From UBA8752 sp964223495 (GTDB lineage: Bacteria > Bacteroidota > Bacteroidia > Flavobacteriales_D > Sanyastnellaceae), in contig CAXQGL010000026.1 in assembly GCA_964223495.1 (NCBI GenBank), forward strand, positions 1 to 49,229: DNA of 49,229 nucleotides, given 5' to 3'. Below, in pieces: positions 7,478 through 16,088 of the stretch. Numbering within the stretch: position 1 is the stretch's first letter; every line of letters begins with the position of its first letter. The notes under the pieces were generated by a model that had not been told where the DNA came from, ran no database searches, and saw nothing but the letters and a program-made list of their open reading frames with translations. The position numbers and the translations under genes were made by a program.

Positions 7478-8688
7478 GCGGTCTCCGGGTTTTCGATGAT
7501 GGTCGCATAACCCTGGCCCACACCGATGCAGAGACTGACCAGGGCGTATCGCTGGTTGTTGCGGCGCAACTGTCGGGCGGCCGTGAGCAAGAGGCGGGCA
7601 CCGGTCATGCCCAGTGGATGTCCGATGGCGATGGCGCCCCCTTGGGGATTGATCCGGGGATCCGCATCATCGAGGCCCAGACTTCGGGTACAGGCGAGGG
7701 CCTGGGCTGCGAATGCCTCGTTCAATTCGATGTGGTCCATGTCATCGAGTGACAGTCCGGTCCGGTCGAGGACCATGCGCGTGGCGTTGACGGGACCGAT
7801 GCCCATGATCCGCGGTTCGACACCGACGACAGAATTGCCCACGAGCCGGGCGAGTGGTGTACAGCCCATTTTCTTGAGGCCGGCATCATTCGCCATCATC
7901 AGTGCACATGCGCCGTCATTCAATCCGCTGCTGTTGCCCGCGGTCACCGAGCCGCCCTCCTTCCTGAATGCGGGCCGCAATCTCGCGAGGATCTCCTGGG
8001 TCGTCCCGGGCTTGATGAACTCATCCTGATCGAAAATCAGGTCATCCTGTTTGCGTCGGGGTATGGAAACGGGGACGGTTTCTTCCGCGAGGTGTCCCGA
8101 CTCCATGGCAGCTGTTGCCTTCTGTTGCGACCATGCGGCGAAGGCATCCTGTGACTCCCGATTGATCTTGTGCAGTTCGACGAGGTTCTCAGCGGTGGAT
8201 CCCATGCCTTCGGTACCATAGATGGCGTCGAGTTTGGGATTGATGAAGCGCCAGCCAAAGCTTGTATCGTGCATTTCGGAATCCCTGCCGAATGGAGCAC
8301 TGGCCTTGCTGATGACCCACGGCCCACGGGTCATGTGCTCGACGCCTCCGGTCATCATGATGTCGGCATCGCCCACATGCAGGGCACGAGCGGCGTTCAC
8401 ACAGGCTGCCATGCCCGAGGCGCACAACCGGTTGACCGTCTCTCCCGGAACCGTGTGTGGCATTCCGGCCAGGAGCAAGGCCATCCGGGCGACATTCCTG
8501 TTGTCCTCCCCAGCTTGGTTGGCACACCCCATGATGACATCATCGATCATGGCAGGGTCGAAATCGGGGTGCCTGTCCAACAGGGCTCTCATCACATGGG
8601 CGGCGAGGTCATCCGCCCTGATGGGCGCGAGTGCGCCACCAAACTTGCCGATGGGGGTGCGGATCCCGTCTACGATGTATGCATTCAT
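7474..8688 (-). CDS. 3-oxoadipyl-CoA-type thiolase (acetyl-CoA acyltransferase)
   Basis: The 404-residue product is a complete thiolase that cleaves 3-oxoacyl-CoA with CoA. The nucleophile Cys89 lies in NRLCASGM. The histidine motif is AIGHPLGMTGAR and the second catalytic cysteine is in SLCIGVGQG. The stretches RTPIGKFGGALAPIRADDLAA and CANQAGEDNRNVARMALLLAG closely resemble PcaF/PaaJ 3-oxoadipyl-CoA thiolases rather than biosynthetic acetoacetyl-CoA thiolases. The start ATG 8688 overlaps the stop of the DUF4340-like gene (ATGA). The downstream PaaY-like gene supports an aromatic-acid degradation role, but no other paa or pca genes are in the window, and general beta-oxidation use remains possible. 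Confidence 0.85.
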   Translation of the reverse strand: MNAYIVDGIRTPIGKFGGALAPIRADDLAAHVMRALLDRHPDFDPAMIDDVIMGCANQAGEDNRNVARMALLLAGMPHTVPGETVNRLCASGMAACVNAARALHVGDADIMMTGGVEHMTRGPWVISKASAPFGRDSEMHDTSFGWRFINPKLDAIYGTEGMGSTAENLVELHKINRESQDAFAAWSQQKATAAMESGHLAEETVPVSIPRRKQDDLIFDQDEFIKPGTTQEILARLRPAFRKEGGSVTAGNSSGLNDGACALMMANDAGLKKMGCTPLARLVGNSVVGVEPRIMGIGPVNATRMVLDRTGLSLDDMDHIELNEAFAAQALACTRSLGLDDADPRINPQGGAIAIGHPLGMTGARLLLTAARQLRRNNQRYALVSLCIGVGQGYATIIENPETA

Positions 8689-9734
8689 GAGCTGGATGGC
8701 ATGGGTTTTTCCGGGGAAAGTCCCCGCCAGAAATCGAGCAATGGATTGAAGACGAAGGTCTGCACCAACGCACATTCTCCATTGTGGACGGCATACATCC
8801 GACTTCCGTCGTGCTCAAGCAATTCACCGTGGTCTCCGAATTCCTCGAGGATGGGTGGTTTCCAATGCAGGGCCAATTCGACGTTGCGGCCATCCTTGTA
8901 CTGGACTTTCATGTTCCAAGCCGGAGCACTGTTCCGAAGGCTGTCCTGTCCTTGCGCATCCAGATGGCTGTTCCATGTTTCCACATGGACCTTTCGGAAT
9001 TTCAGCCATTGATCGCGGAGCAAGGTCTGCGGGACATCGATCCTTCCGGATGGCCCCTGCGCTTCGATGGAGGTTCCGTCCCCGCTCCATGAGAGCGTGG
9101 CGGCCATGCCGACATCGTCGAGTGGCGTGGCCGTGATGGAGGCAATGTCATCGGCACGTGAGGCGAACACGCCCGTGTAGCGCCATTCATTTTCATCTGT
9201 AAAGAACCGGGTGGAAAGAAATCCTGTAAATCCTTCGATGTGGGTCACATACGGGTCAACCGAGCGGCCTTCACCCGGCAATTCCAGCAGCATGTGTGTT
9301 CCGGTATGGCTCTGCGTGGGCGTGCCCACGAACCAGGTCTTCGCGGGTTCCTGCGCATCGTCCAAGTGTATGTCCACGCGCTTTCCGGCTGAAGCCATCA
9401 TCTTGAGGACCCCCTCCTTGGCTGATGAACGAACCGGTTGCCGCACGGAGATGCGCTTGAATGTCTTGAGCAGCAGGTCTGTGGCGTCCTTTCTTGCGAG
9501 CAGGGTGCCGTTGAGTTGCCACAGTCCCAGTGGGTGTTCCGGAATCCTCTCGAGGAGAGCAATCCTGCCTTCCGAGTCGGCAATCCTGATGCGGGTGACC
9601 CGGGCCGTATCCTCGATGGAGAAATGGGTGCTGCGGTCCGAGTCGAGGTTGCCTGATTCGCCGGACAGGTTCGAAATCAGCGCCAGCCCAATCAGCCCGG
9701 CCAACGATAGCGGGAAGAGGAATTTACGGTTCAT
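8685..9734 (-). CDS. DUF4340-like membrane-anchored protein of the gldFG operon
   Basis: The 349-residue product has one N-terminal membrane segment (FLFPLSLAGLIGLALIS) and a large, presumably periplasmic region with repeated beta-rich segments (TRIRIADSEGRIALLER; DIASITATPLDD). DUF4340 proteins are often encoded next to GldG-type ABC transporter subunits. The start ATG 9734 overlaps the gldG stop in ATGA, and the stop overlaps the thiolase start, so it sits in the middle of one translational unit. I infer that it is an accessory subunit of the GldF/GldG transporter. The DUF4340 assignment rests on architecture and context and needs a profile search. Confidence 0.65.
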   Translation of the reverse strand: MNRKFLFPLSLAGLIGLALISNLSGESGNLDSDRSTHFSIEDTARVTRIRIADSEGRIALLERIPEHPLGLWQLNGTLLARKDATDLLLKTFKRISVRQPVRSSAKEGVLKMMASAGKRVDIHLDDAQEPAKTWFVGTPTQSHTGTHMLLELPGEGRSVDPYVTHIEGFTGFLSTRFFTDENEWRYTGVFASRADDIASITATPLDDVGMAATLSWSGDGTSIEAQGPSGRIDVPQTLLRDQWLKFRKVHVETWNSHLDAQGQDSLRNSAPAWNMKVQYKDGRNVELALHWKPPILEEFGDHGELLEHDGSRMYAVHNGECALVQTFVFNPLLDFWRGLSPEKPMPSSS

Positions 9735-11506
9735 GTAGTGGGCTTTGGCGCTTGAGTTGAGGTCCACCGTCTCCTTCTCAAGATGGAGAGCAACCACCCG
9801 GTGAAGATGACGATGCCGATGGGCCCTCCGACGGCGAGCATGGACCAGCGCGCCTCCTTTCCTCGAATGCGGGTCTCATCCAATGGCCGGAAAGCAATGG
9901 TTCTCGAGCGCAAACTGATCGCTGCCGCGTCATCGAGCAGATAGCTCATGGCATTGAGCAACCACTCCTTGTTGTCATAGATCACTTGATTCGAGTAGCG
10001 GTCGAACCCAAGCGGCATCGGGATGACGCCCTGTTCGCCATTGCGTACCTCATTGCGGATGAAGTCGGCATCGGAAACCACGATGATCTTGCCATTGTCG
10101 GTGCGCTTTCTGAAGGCGAAATCTGGATCTTCCCGCAGGGTGGCTCCCAGACGCATGGCATAGAAACTGTCGAATGTTCCTTCGAGCAGCAAAGCGAGTG
10201 GAAAACCGTCCGTGCGGCCCGTTTCAAAATGGTCGGGGGGCAATTCGACGACCCCGGCTCCCACCCTTGCGGGCGAATTGTATGTGAGGGAACGCGGTGA
10301 ACTGGCCAACAGCACTGTTGAACGCCTCCCCTCCAGGGCATTTACGGTGTCGATGGTGCCGGCAAAATCGAAATGGACTGGATCCAGGTTGGCGCAGATG
10401 GGGTGTGCATCGGGCCCGGACAACACCACGGGTGCGAAATACCAACTGAACATCTGCATGTTGCGGTGGTCGCCCATGGGACCTGCATTGAGCATGATCG
10501 GGGCGCATTGTGCATCGAGTACCATGTCGCGATTGACCCTGGCGCCGTAGTGGAACAACTGGTCGAACAGGTTGATTTCCCTTGTCGTCGCCATGGTGAA
10601 TTGGCGGGACGCAAGGCTGTCCCTGTCGGTGACCAGCGGATCGACGAGCCAGAGCATCCGGCCCCCATTCATCAGGTATTGGTCGAGCAACAATTTGTCG
10701 CGGTCACTGAAGGTTGAATCCGGTCCGGCAATGATGAGGGCGTCGAATTTGGGCTGTCGCCAGGGTCGGCCTTCGATCCTCTCGCAAAGGGCGTCCACCT
10801 TGCCGTCCAGCTGAACGTCGATGATGTCTGCGGATTCTGCCAAGGTCGAGGTGAAATCCGCAGTTTGTTCGGGTGTCCAGCACCCGTGGCCCTGAAGGAT
10901 GCCCACCATCGGGCGCTCAGAACGCAGCCCCATCCGGATGGCATGACCCAATGTGAATTCAACCTGATTGATGGCGTTCTGGACCATGACCTCGTCGGGC
11001 TCCATGGTTTCGGAACGCAGGAATTGAACCGGGTAATCCACGCCGTTCACCGTGATCATGGCGCAAGGCCAGATATTCTGGAATGCGGTCACACCATGTT
11101 CCCTGTAGGCCACCCTCGTGAAACGCAGGCCCTGCTCGTAGAGCGCCATTTCCGTCTCCCCGATGGTCTTCTCATCCCCACTGGCCGTGATGTCGATGAA
11201 ATCCCAACGCACTTTTCCGCCGCTCTCGGACGAAAACGTCCTGAGTTTGCTTCTGATTTCTTCGGACAATCTCCTGTAGCGCGCCGGAAAGTCTCCGGCG
11301 AGATAGCAGCGGACCAGCACTTCCTCCTCCCCGGCATCGAGTGTGCCGAGCATGTCCGATGTCGCTTGCGTCAGGCTGTGGCGTTGATCTTCCGTGACAT
11401 CGAAGCGCCATCCTGTAGGTCCCAGCGCAGCGAGGAGTGCTCCGGCGATGAGCACGCCGCGCCATCCATCCGAAGTCAGGAAATTCATTCGTTCCGTCAG
11501 CCTCAT
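9731..11506 (-). CDS. gldG: gliding-motility ABC transporter substrate-binding-like protein GldG
   Basis: The 591-residue product has a membrane segment at about residues 14-32 and a second at the C-terminus (LAVGGPIGIVIFTGWLLSI). The large periplasmic part contains the GldG hallmarks RFDVTEDQRHSLTQAT near the start and ALIIAGPDSTFSDRDKLLLD in the middle. ATG 11506 overlaps the gldF stop (ATGA), which fixes the start. GldG works with GldF and the ATPase GldA, and is needed for gliding in Flavobacterium johnsoniae. No gldA lies in this window. In that species gldA is also separate from gldFG. Confidence 0.9.
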   Translation of the reverse strand: MRLTERMNFLTSDGWRGVLIAGALLAALGPTGWRFDVTEDQRHSLTQATSDMLGTLDAGEEEVLVRCYLAGDFPARYRRLSEEIRSKLRTFSSESGGKVRWDFIDITASGDEKTIGETEMALYEQGLRFTRVAYREHGVTAFQNIWPCAMITVNGVDYPVQFLRSETMEPDEVMVQNAINQVEFTLGHAIRMGLRSERPMVGILQGHGCWTPEQTADFTSTLAESADIIDVQLDGKVDALCERIEGRPWRQPKFDALIIAGPDSTFSDRDKLLLDQYLMNGGRMLWLVDPLVTDRDSLASRQFTMATTREINLFDQLFHYGARVNRDMVLDAQCAPIMLNAGPMGDHRNMQMFSWYFAPVVLSGPDAHPICANLDPVHFDFAGTIDTVNALEGRRSTVLLASSPRSLTYNSPARVGAGVVELPPDHFETGRTDGFPLALLLEGTFDSFYAMRLGATLREDPDFAFRKRTDNGKIIVVSDADFIRNEVRNGEQGVIPMPLGFDRYSNQVIYDNKEWLLNAMSYLLDDAAAISLRSRTIAFRPLDETRIRGKEARWSMLAVGGPIGIVIFTGWLLSILRRRRWTSTQAPKPTT

Positions 11507-12234
11507 GAATGGGTGGGTTTGATCCTGGATTGTGCAATGGCCAGGGCCAATGCCGTATAGGCTGAGAACCACAGCAGGTCGGACAGGATGATGACGCCCT
11601 TTCCAATGGAGCGGAAATGGGTTTCCATGGCAAACCATTGGATGGTGTGATCCCAGCTCCCGAACAGGTCATACGAACCGAGGGCAGCAGGGCCGTAATA
11701 CAGAATGAGGCAGGCCAATCCCGTGGTGAGGAAAGCGACGATTTGACTGTCCGTTCGGGATGATGCAGCCAGTCCGGTTGCGACAAAAGCGGCACCCAGC
11801 ATGACCAGTCCCAGATAACCTGCGAGCACTGCGCCACTGTCGATGTTGCCGGCGGGATTGCCCAGGTGGTGGAGTACACCGTAGCCGATCAGTGTGGGGA
11901 GCAATGCAAGCAGGACGAGGGTGACGCCTGCGAGGAACTTGGCCCGGATGATGCGGGCAGGGTCCAGCGGATGGGTTAGCAACAATTCGAGGGTGCCCTG
12001 GTTCCTTTCTTCAGGGATGGACCGCATGGTGACAGCGGGAATCAGGAACATCAGGACCCATGGAGTGAACAGGAAGAAAGCGTTCATCTCTGCGACGCCA
12101 TTGGTCAGGAGGTTCCATTGTCCCGGGAAGACCCAATGGAACAGCCCTCCAATCAGCAGGAACACGCCGAGCACGACCGTTCCGATGATCGAGGAGAGAA
12201 AAGTGCGGAGTTCCTTCTTGTAGAGGGCAAACAT
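11503..12234 (-). CDS. gldF: gliding-motility ABC transporter permease GldF
   Basis: The 243-residue product begins MFALYKKELRTFLSSIIG, typical of GldF and of ABC-2 permeases of the NosY type. It has about six membrane segments, the permease signature MRSIPEERNQGTLELLLT near residue 71, and the following THPLDPARIIRAKFLAG. It is directly followed by gldG with a four-base overlap. The cargo of the GldAFG transporter is not known from the sequence. The upstream gene ends 15 bases before its start, so it is probably co-transcribed from the promoter before 13388. Confidence 0.92.
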   Translation of the reverse strand: MFALYKKELRTFLSSIIGTVVLGVFLLIGGLFHWVFPGQWNLLTNGVAEMNAFFLFTPWVLMFLIPAVTMRSIPEERNQGTLELLLTHPLDPARIIRAKFLAGVTLVLLALLPTLIGYGVLHHLGNPAGNIDSGAVLAGYLGLVMLGAAFVATGLAASSRTDSQIVAFLTTGLACLILYYGPAALGSYDLFGSWDHTIQWFAMETHFRSIGKGVIILSDLLWFSAYTALALAIAQSRIKPTHS

Positions 12235-12249
12235 GAATCAGGCTCGAAA

Positions 12250-12543
12250 TTAGGACGACCAGAGTATGGTGTGGCTCTCCGCTTGCGGGGATGCTGCAAA
12301 GAGGGCCTTCGTCCGGGGCCACACCTCTGCGAACAAGGGACCCCGGCGGTAAGCGTCCAGCGCTTTTTCGCTGTCCCAGATGCTGATGGTGCTGATGGAT
12401 GAAGTCCGCTCTTGGGACTGGATGAGCTTCAGGCTCCGGCAACCCTGACTGCCTGCAATGGCTTCCCTGTGCTCGCCGAACAGGGCGAGGAATTCCTCGA
12501 TGGCATCGGGTCGGAAATGCATGTGGACGATACGGAGGATCAT
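12250..12543 (-). CDS. antibiotic-biosynthesis-monooxygenase (ABM) fold protein
   Basis: The 97-residue product is a single ferredoxin-like ABM domain. The strand MILRIVHMHFRP is followed by the helix EEFLALFGEHREAIAGSQGC and by SISTISIWDSEKALDAYRRG. Small ABM proteins form dimers and include quinol monooxygenases and uncharacterised enzymes. Its ATG overlaps the stop of the SAM-hydrolase-type gene (ATGA). The order SAM hydrolase, ABM, gldF, gldG recurs in flavobacteria as far as I recall, which suggests conserved co-expression rather than chance. The substrate is unknown. Confidence 0.8.
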   Translation of the reverse strand: MILRIVHMHFRPDAIEEFLALFGEHREAIAGSQGCRSLKLIQSQERTSSISTISIWDSEKALDAYRRGPLFAEVWPRTKALFAASPQAESHTILWSS

Positions 12544-13388
12544 GGTGTGGACACCGTTGAGGGCACAATGGATGAGAATTCGATGCGGACGCCGGATCCC
12601 ACCTTGAGTCCGAAGAGCTGGCTGGCTCCTCCTCCGTTGTTGGTGGCGCCGTTGTTGATGGCGATTTCGAGCAGGCCCATGTGATTGAACAGAGCGACAC
12701 GTTCTCCGTTCTGAACTGCACCGTAATGCCGGTGGATCCTGGATACATCCATGCGGCTTGCCCGCAGTGGAATCCTGAAGGGGCGGTCCTTGCCCACATC
12801 CTTGAAGGTCCGTTCGTCAATGTTGGTGATGAGGTTGCCGTAATGGTCGACATGCAGGACGATGCCCTGGACATAGTCCGCCCCGATGAGCGGCCGCTGC
12901 CACTCGCTCTCCACCCAACCTGCAGCGGGACGACCGATGACCGCGGGCACTCCGCCCTGCACCAGGTGGCAGGCCACCTGAACGAAGATGTGTCGCTCCG
13001 GAAATGTGAGGATGTCGCTCTCGGATGAGACCGAGATGTCATGGATGGCATCAGGTTCCCTTTCTGCAATCAACGAGAAAATGCCATCGTCCAAAGCCAC
13101 ATAATATTGTCCGGCCAACTCCATCACGCGGTGATTGAATTCACCGGTTCCGACGGCGTTCATCGCAATGATGTGCACCGTTCCCTTCGGGAAATGAGGA
13201 GCCGCAACGCGAAGGGCGAAGGCGGCATTGTTCGTGTCGAATGGGCGAATGCCATGGGAAATGTCCACAATTCTGATGGTGGGATCCCTCGAAATGATGG
13301 CGCCTTTCAGGGCAGCGGTATACAGGCTGTCCGTTCCGTAATCGGAAGTCAGGGTGATGACGCGGGGTGTGGACGGAAGCTGCTCCAT
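12540..13388 (-). CDS. SAM hydroxide adenosyltransferase family protein (DUF62, SAM hydrolase type)
   Basis: The 282-residue product matches the DUF62 family, which includes fluorinase, chlorinase and the SAM hydrolases that split SAM to adenosine and methionine. Seen are the N-terminal SDYGTDSLYTAALKGAI, the DISHGIRPFDTNNAAFALR segment, DDGIFSLI, and the second-domain motif GIVLHVDHYGNLITNI. The usual VDPGVG loop is replaced by MNAVGTGEF, so the subgroup differs from the archaeal enzymes. It is the first gene of the eight-gene operon, divergent from phoH. A CAATTTTG box ends seven bases before its ATG. Confidence 0.85.
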   Translation of the reverse strand: MEQLPSTPRVITLTSDYGTDSLYTAALKGAIISRDPTIRIVDISHGIRPFDTNNAAFALRVAAPHFPKGTVHIIAMNAVGTGEFNHRVMELAGQYYVALDDGIFSLIAEREPDAIHDISVSSESDILTFPERHIFVQVACHLVQGGVPAVIGRPAAGWVESEWQRPLIGADYVQGIVLHVDHYGNLITNIDERTFKDVGKDRPFRIPLRASRMDVSRIHRHYGAVQNGERVALFNHMGLLEIAINNGATNNGGGASQLFGLKVGSGVRIEFSSIVPSTVSTP

Positions 13389-13418
13389 GCCACTTCAAAA
13401 TTGAGCATCCCTTCGAAG

Positions 13419-13426
13419 TAGATTTG
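13419..13426 (+). promoter_or_regulatory. -7 promoter box for the phoH operon
   Basis: TAGATTTG is an exact TAnnTTTG match in the divergent gap between 13388 and phoH. A TTG at 13401-13403 lies 15 bases upstream as a poor -33 candidate. The leader before GTG 13478 would be about 45 bases. Confidence 0.45.
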
Positions 13427-13477
13427 CGGTTCTTCCACGAGATATCCCAAAACCTCCCCACAGTCGTCATTCAACCC

Positions 13478-14542
13478 GTGAGTTCAGAACGTAAATTTTC
13501 GCTTCCCGATGTCCCGCCTCTCGAGTTCTTTGGCGTGGGGCACCGGAAATTCACGCAGCTCAAGGCCCATTTCCCCAAGCTGAAATTGGTGGGACGGGGT
13601 ACCGAAATCAAGGCGTTGGGTGCGAAGAATGACCTCGATGCTTTTGCTGCCAAGTGGGACTTGCTCGTCTGGCACCTCGAGCGTTATGGTAGTTTGGCCG
13701 AGGATGACCTGGACCGGTTGATGCGCGATGACGGCGTGGCGCTGCGGAAATCCGCCTCCGAGGACGACACGCTCGTTTATGGACCCGGTGGATTGCGGGT
13801 CACCGCCAGAACCCCGAACCAGCGCCGGTTGGTGGAAGCCGTCCGAAAGAACGACATGGTGTTCGCCATAGGACCTGCGGGTTCAGGAAAGACCTATACC
13901 GCCGTTGCACTTGCCGTACAGGCGCTCAAGGAGAAAAAGGTGCGCCGCATCATCCTGACGAGGCCCGCGGTTGAGGCCGGTGAGAACCTGGGATTCCTGC
14001 CCGGTGACCTGAAGGAGAAGTTGGACCCCTACATGCAGCCGCTGTACGATGCCCTGACGGACATGCTGCCCTACGAGCGCGTGGCCGACCATCTGGAGAA
14101 GGGGGTGATCGAGATTGCCCCTCTGGCCTTCATGAGGGGCCGCACCCTGGACAAGGCCTTCGTCATCCTGGATGAAGCCCAGAATTCCACGGTGGCGCAA
14201 ATCAAGATGTTCCTGACCCGGATGGGACGATCGGCCACGTTCGTGGTGACGGGTGATGCATCACAGGTGGACCTTCCCCATCGCCAGGAAAGCGGACTCC
14301 GATTCGCCCGCAGGGTATTGAAGGGGGTGGACGGATTGGAGTTCGTTACTCTGACCGCGGACGATGTCGTGCGCCATTCCTTGGTGAAGAAGGTGATCAG
14401 GGCTTTTGAAGAAGCCGAAGAGGTGGGCTCGGGCGGAGGCTTGGGTGCTTCCTTGGGAAAGGTCCCTCCGAAACAGTGGGTCCGGGATGACCAGGATGCG
14501 GATGCTCCTGAAGGCGATGACGATATTGTGCAAGAGACTTGA
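13478..14542 (+). CDS. phoH: PhoH family P-loop ATPase
   Basis: The 354-residue product has the typical N-terminal KH-like part (FFGVGHRKFTQLKAHFPKLKLVGRG) and a PhoH ATPase core. Walker A is GPAGSGKTYTA at about 132-142, Walker B is FVILDEAQN, and VTGDASQVDLP follows. PhoH proteins are RNA-associated ATPases often linked to ribosome or rRNA maturation. GTG 13478 is chosen because the family begins just before PLEFFGV; the upstream ATG at 13367 overlaps the divergent gene and adds non-family sequence. purC follows after two bases. The acidic tail (DDQDADAPEGDDD) is not part of the fold. Confidence 0.88.
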   Translation: MSSERKFSLPDVPPLEFFGVGHRKFTQLKAHFPKLKLVGRGTEIKALGAKNDLDAFAAKWDLLVWHLERYGSLAEDDLDRLMRDDGVALRKSASEDDTLVYGPGGLRVTARTPNQRRLVEAVRKNDMVFAIGPAGSGKTYTAVALAVQALKEKKVRRIILTRPAVEAGENLGFLPGDLKEKLDPYMQPLYDALTDMLPYERVADHLEKGVIEIAPLAFMRGRTLDKAFVILDEAQNSTVAQIKMFLTRMGRSATFVVTGDASQVDLPHRQESGLRFARRVLKGVDGLEFVTLTADDVVRHSLVKKVIRAFEEAEEVGSGGGLGASLGKVPPKQWVRDDQDADAPEGDDDIVQET

Positions 14543-14544
14543 AA

Positions 14545-15507
14545 ATGAACACCTCCATTTTTCCAACTCCGTTGTATGACCAGCGGCTTCGGTTTCCGGG
14601 AGAATCCGACTACTATCGGGGCAAGGTCCGGGACGTCCACACCTTGGATGATGGTCGTCTTCTGATGGTGGCGAGCGACCGGATCTCCGCTTTCGATGTG
14701 GTGCTTCCCCGCCCCATTCCGTTCAAGGGCCAGGTGCTGAATCAGCTTGCAGCCCACATGTTGCAGGCCGTTTCCGATGTGGTCCCGGTCTGGCTGGAGG
14801 ATGCCCCTGACCCCAATGTGGCAGTGGGCAAGCGGTGTGAGCCGATTCGATTGGAGATGGTTATCCGGGGTCATTTGACCGGACATGCCTGGCGGACATA
14901 CCGCGATGGTGGGCGTAGCTTGTGTGGGGTATCCATGCCGGACGGTCTCAAGGAACACGATGCCTTTCCGGAGCCCATCATTACCCCGGCGACAAAGGCC
15001 GAGGCCGGTCATGACGAAGACATATCGGAGGCTGAAATCCTGTCCAAAGGCATTGTCGGTGAGGATTTGTACGGGCGCATGGTTCAGGTGACCAGGACGT
15101 TGTTTGAGCGGGGCCGTGCGATGGCTGCGGAGCGGGGCCTGATCCTGGTGGACACCAAATACGAATTCGGCCTATACGAGGGCGGGTTGATGCTGATGGA
15201 CGAGGTCCACACACCGGACAGCAGTCGTTATTTCCATGCGGAAGGATTCGAGGAAAGACAGGCATCGGGCAGCCCCCAGGCCCAATTGAGCAAGGAGTTC
15301 GTTCGGGAATGGTTGATCCAAGGCGGATTCATGGGGCGGGAAGGAGACCGCATGCCAACGATGGACGACGCATTCGTGGAACATGTGAGCCGTCGTTACA
15401 TCGCGCTCTATGAACAGATGTCAGGCAAGGAATTCGTCATGCCAGAAGAGACGGATACCGTTGCCCGCATCGAAAGGAATCTGGACCATTGGCTCCGCGC
15501 GCACTGA
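14545..15507 (+). CDS. purC: phosphoribosylaminoimidazole-succinocarboxamide synthase (SAICAR synthetase)
   Basis: The 320-residue product matches SAICAR synthetase, which joins CAIR and aspartate with ATP in purine synthesis. Visible signatures are YRGKVRDVHTLDDGRLLMVASDRISAFD, the conserved EMVIRGHLTGHAW, LILVDTKYEFG and LMDEVHTPDSSRYF. The length fits the longer eukaryote-like or alpha-proteobacterial type that starts with an N-terminal extension. ATG 14545 lies two bases after the phoH stop; an in-frame TTG at 14539 is less likely. tsaC overlaps its 3' end. Confidence 0.95.
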   Translation: MNTSIFPTPLYDQRLRFPGESDYYRGKVRDVHTLDDGRLLMVASDRISAFDVVLPRPIPFKGQVLNQLAAHMLQAVSDVVPVWLEDAPDPNVAVGKRCEPIRLEMVIRGHLTGHAWRTYRDGGRSLCGVSMPDGLKEHDAFPEPIITPATKAEAGHDEDISEAEILSKGIVGEDLYGRMVQVTRTLFERGRAMAAERGLILVDTKYEFGLYEGGLMLMDEVHTPDSSRYFHAEGFEERQASGSPQAQLSKEFVREWLIQGGFMGREGDRMPTMDDAFVEHVSRRYIALYEQMSGKEFVMPEETDTVARIERNLDHWLRAH

Positions 15508-16088
15508 AGAATGCTCCCTGGCGGGAGGATGCCATTGCGGCCGTCCGGGCCCTCAAGGCCGGAGGGGTAGTCCTGTATCCCACGGATACCGTTTGGGGTT
15601 TGGGCTGCAGGGCCGATGATGCCGAAGCACTTGACCGCCTCTATGCGCTCAAGGGACGGGAGGGTGGTCAGCCCTCGCTCGTGCTGGTGGATGCCGAAGG
15701 GCTCCTCGAGGAGTATGCGCATCCGGTGCCCGACATCGCATGGGACCTCTTGAGGGAGAGCGGTCCGGGATCACGGCCCATGACCCTTGTATTGCCCGGT
15801 GGCAGGGATGTTGCCCCTGCCCTCCTCGCAGAGGATGGCAGCCTCGCCCTGCGTGTGGTGCACGATCCTTTCCTGCAGTTCATCATCCGGGGAATCGACG
15901 TTCCGCTCGTCTCCACTTCTGCAAACTTGACGGGCCAGCCTACGCCAGGACATTTCTCCGAGATTTCCGGCAGCCTGCGCTCCGGTGTGGACCATGTGTG
16001 TGCCACCGGACGGGACCGCCGTGGTGGGGCGCCATCGAGTATGGTCAAACTGGACGCTTTCGGGCGCATTGAAATTCTCCGCCCGTGA
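15489..16088 (+). CDS. tsaC: L-threonylcarbamoyladenylate synthase (TsaC/Sua5/YwlC family)
   Basis: The 199-residue product makes threonylcarbamoyl-AMP for the t6A37 modification of ANN-decoding tRNAs. Seen are the N-terminal AGGVVLYPTDTVWGLGCRADD, KGREGGQPSLVLVD (the KxR motif region, here KGREGGQP), SLALRVVHD and VSTSANLTGQPTPGHF. The start TTG 15489 overlaps the end of purC by 19 bases; no ATG fits the complete domain. The GTG of cca overlaps its stop (GTGA). It is the short TsaC form, without the C-terminal Sua5 domain. Confidence 0.9.
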   Translation: MAPRALKNAPWREDAIAAVRALKAGGVVLYPTDTVWGLGCRADDAEALDRLYALKGREGGQPSLVLVDAEGLLEEYAHPVPDIAWDLLRESGPGSRPMTLVLPGGRDVAPALLAEDGSLALRVVHDPFLQFIIRGIDVPLVSTSANLTGQPTPGHFSEISGSLRSGVDHVCATGRDRRGGAPSSMVKLDAFGRIEILRP

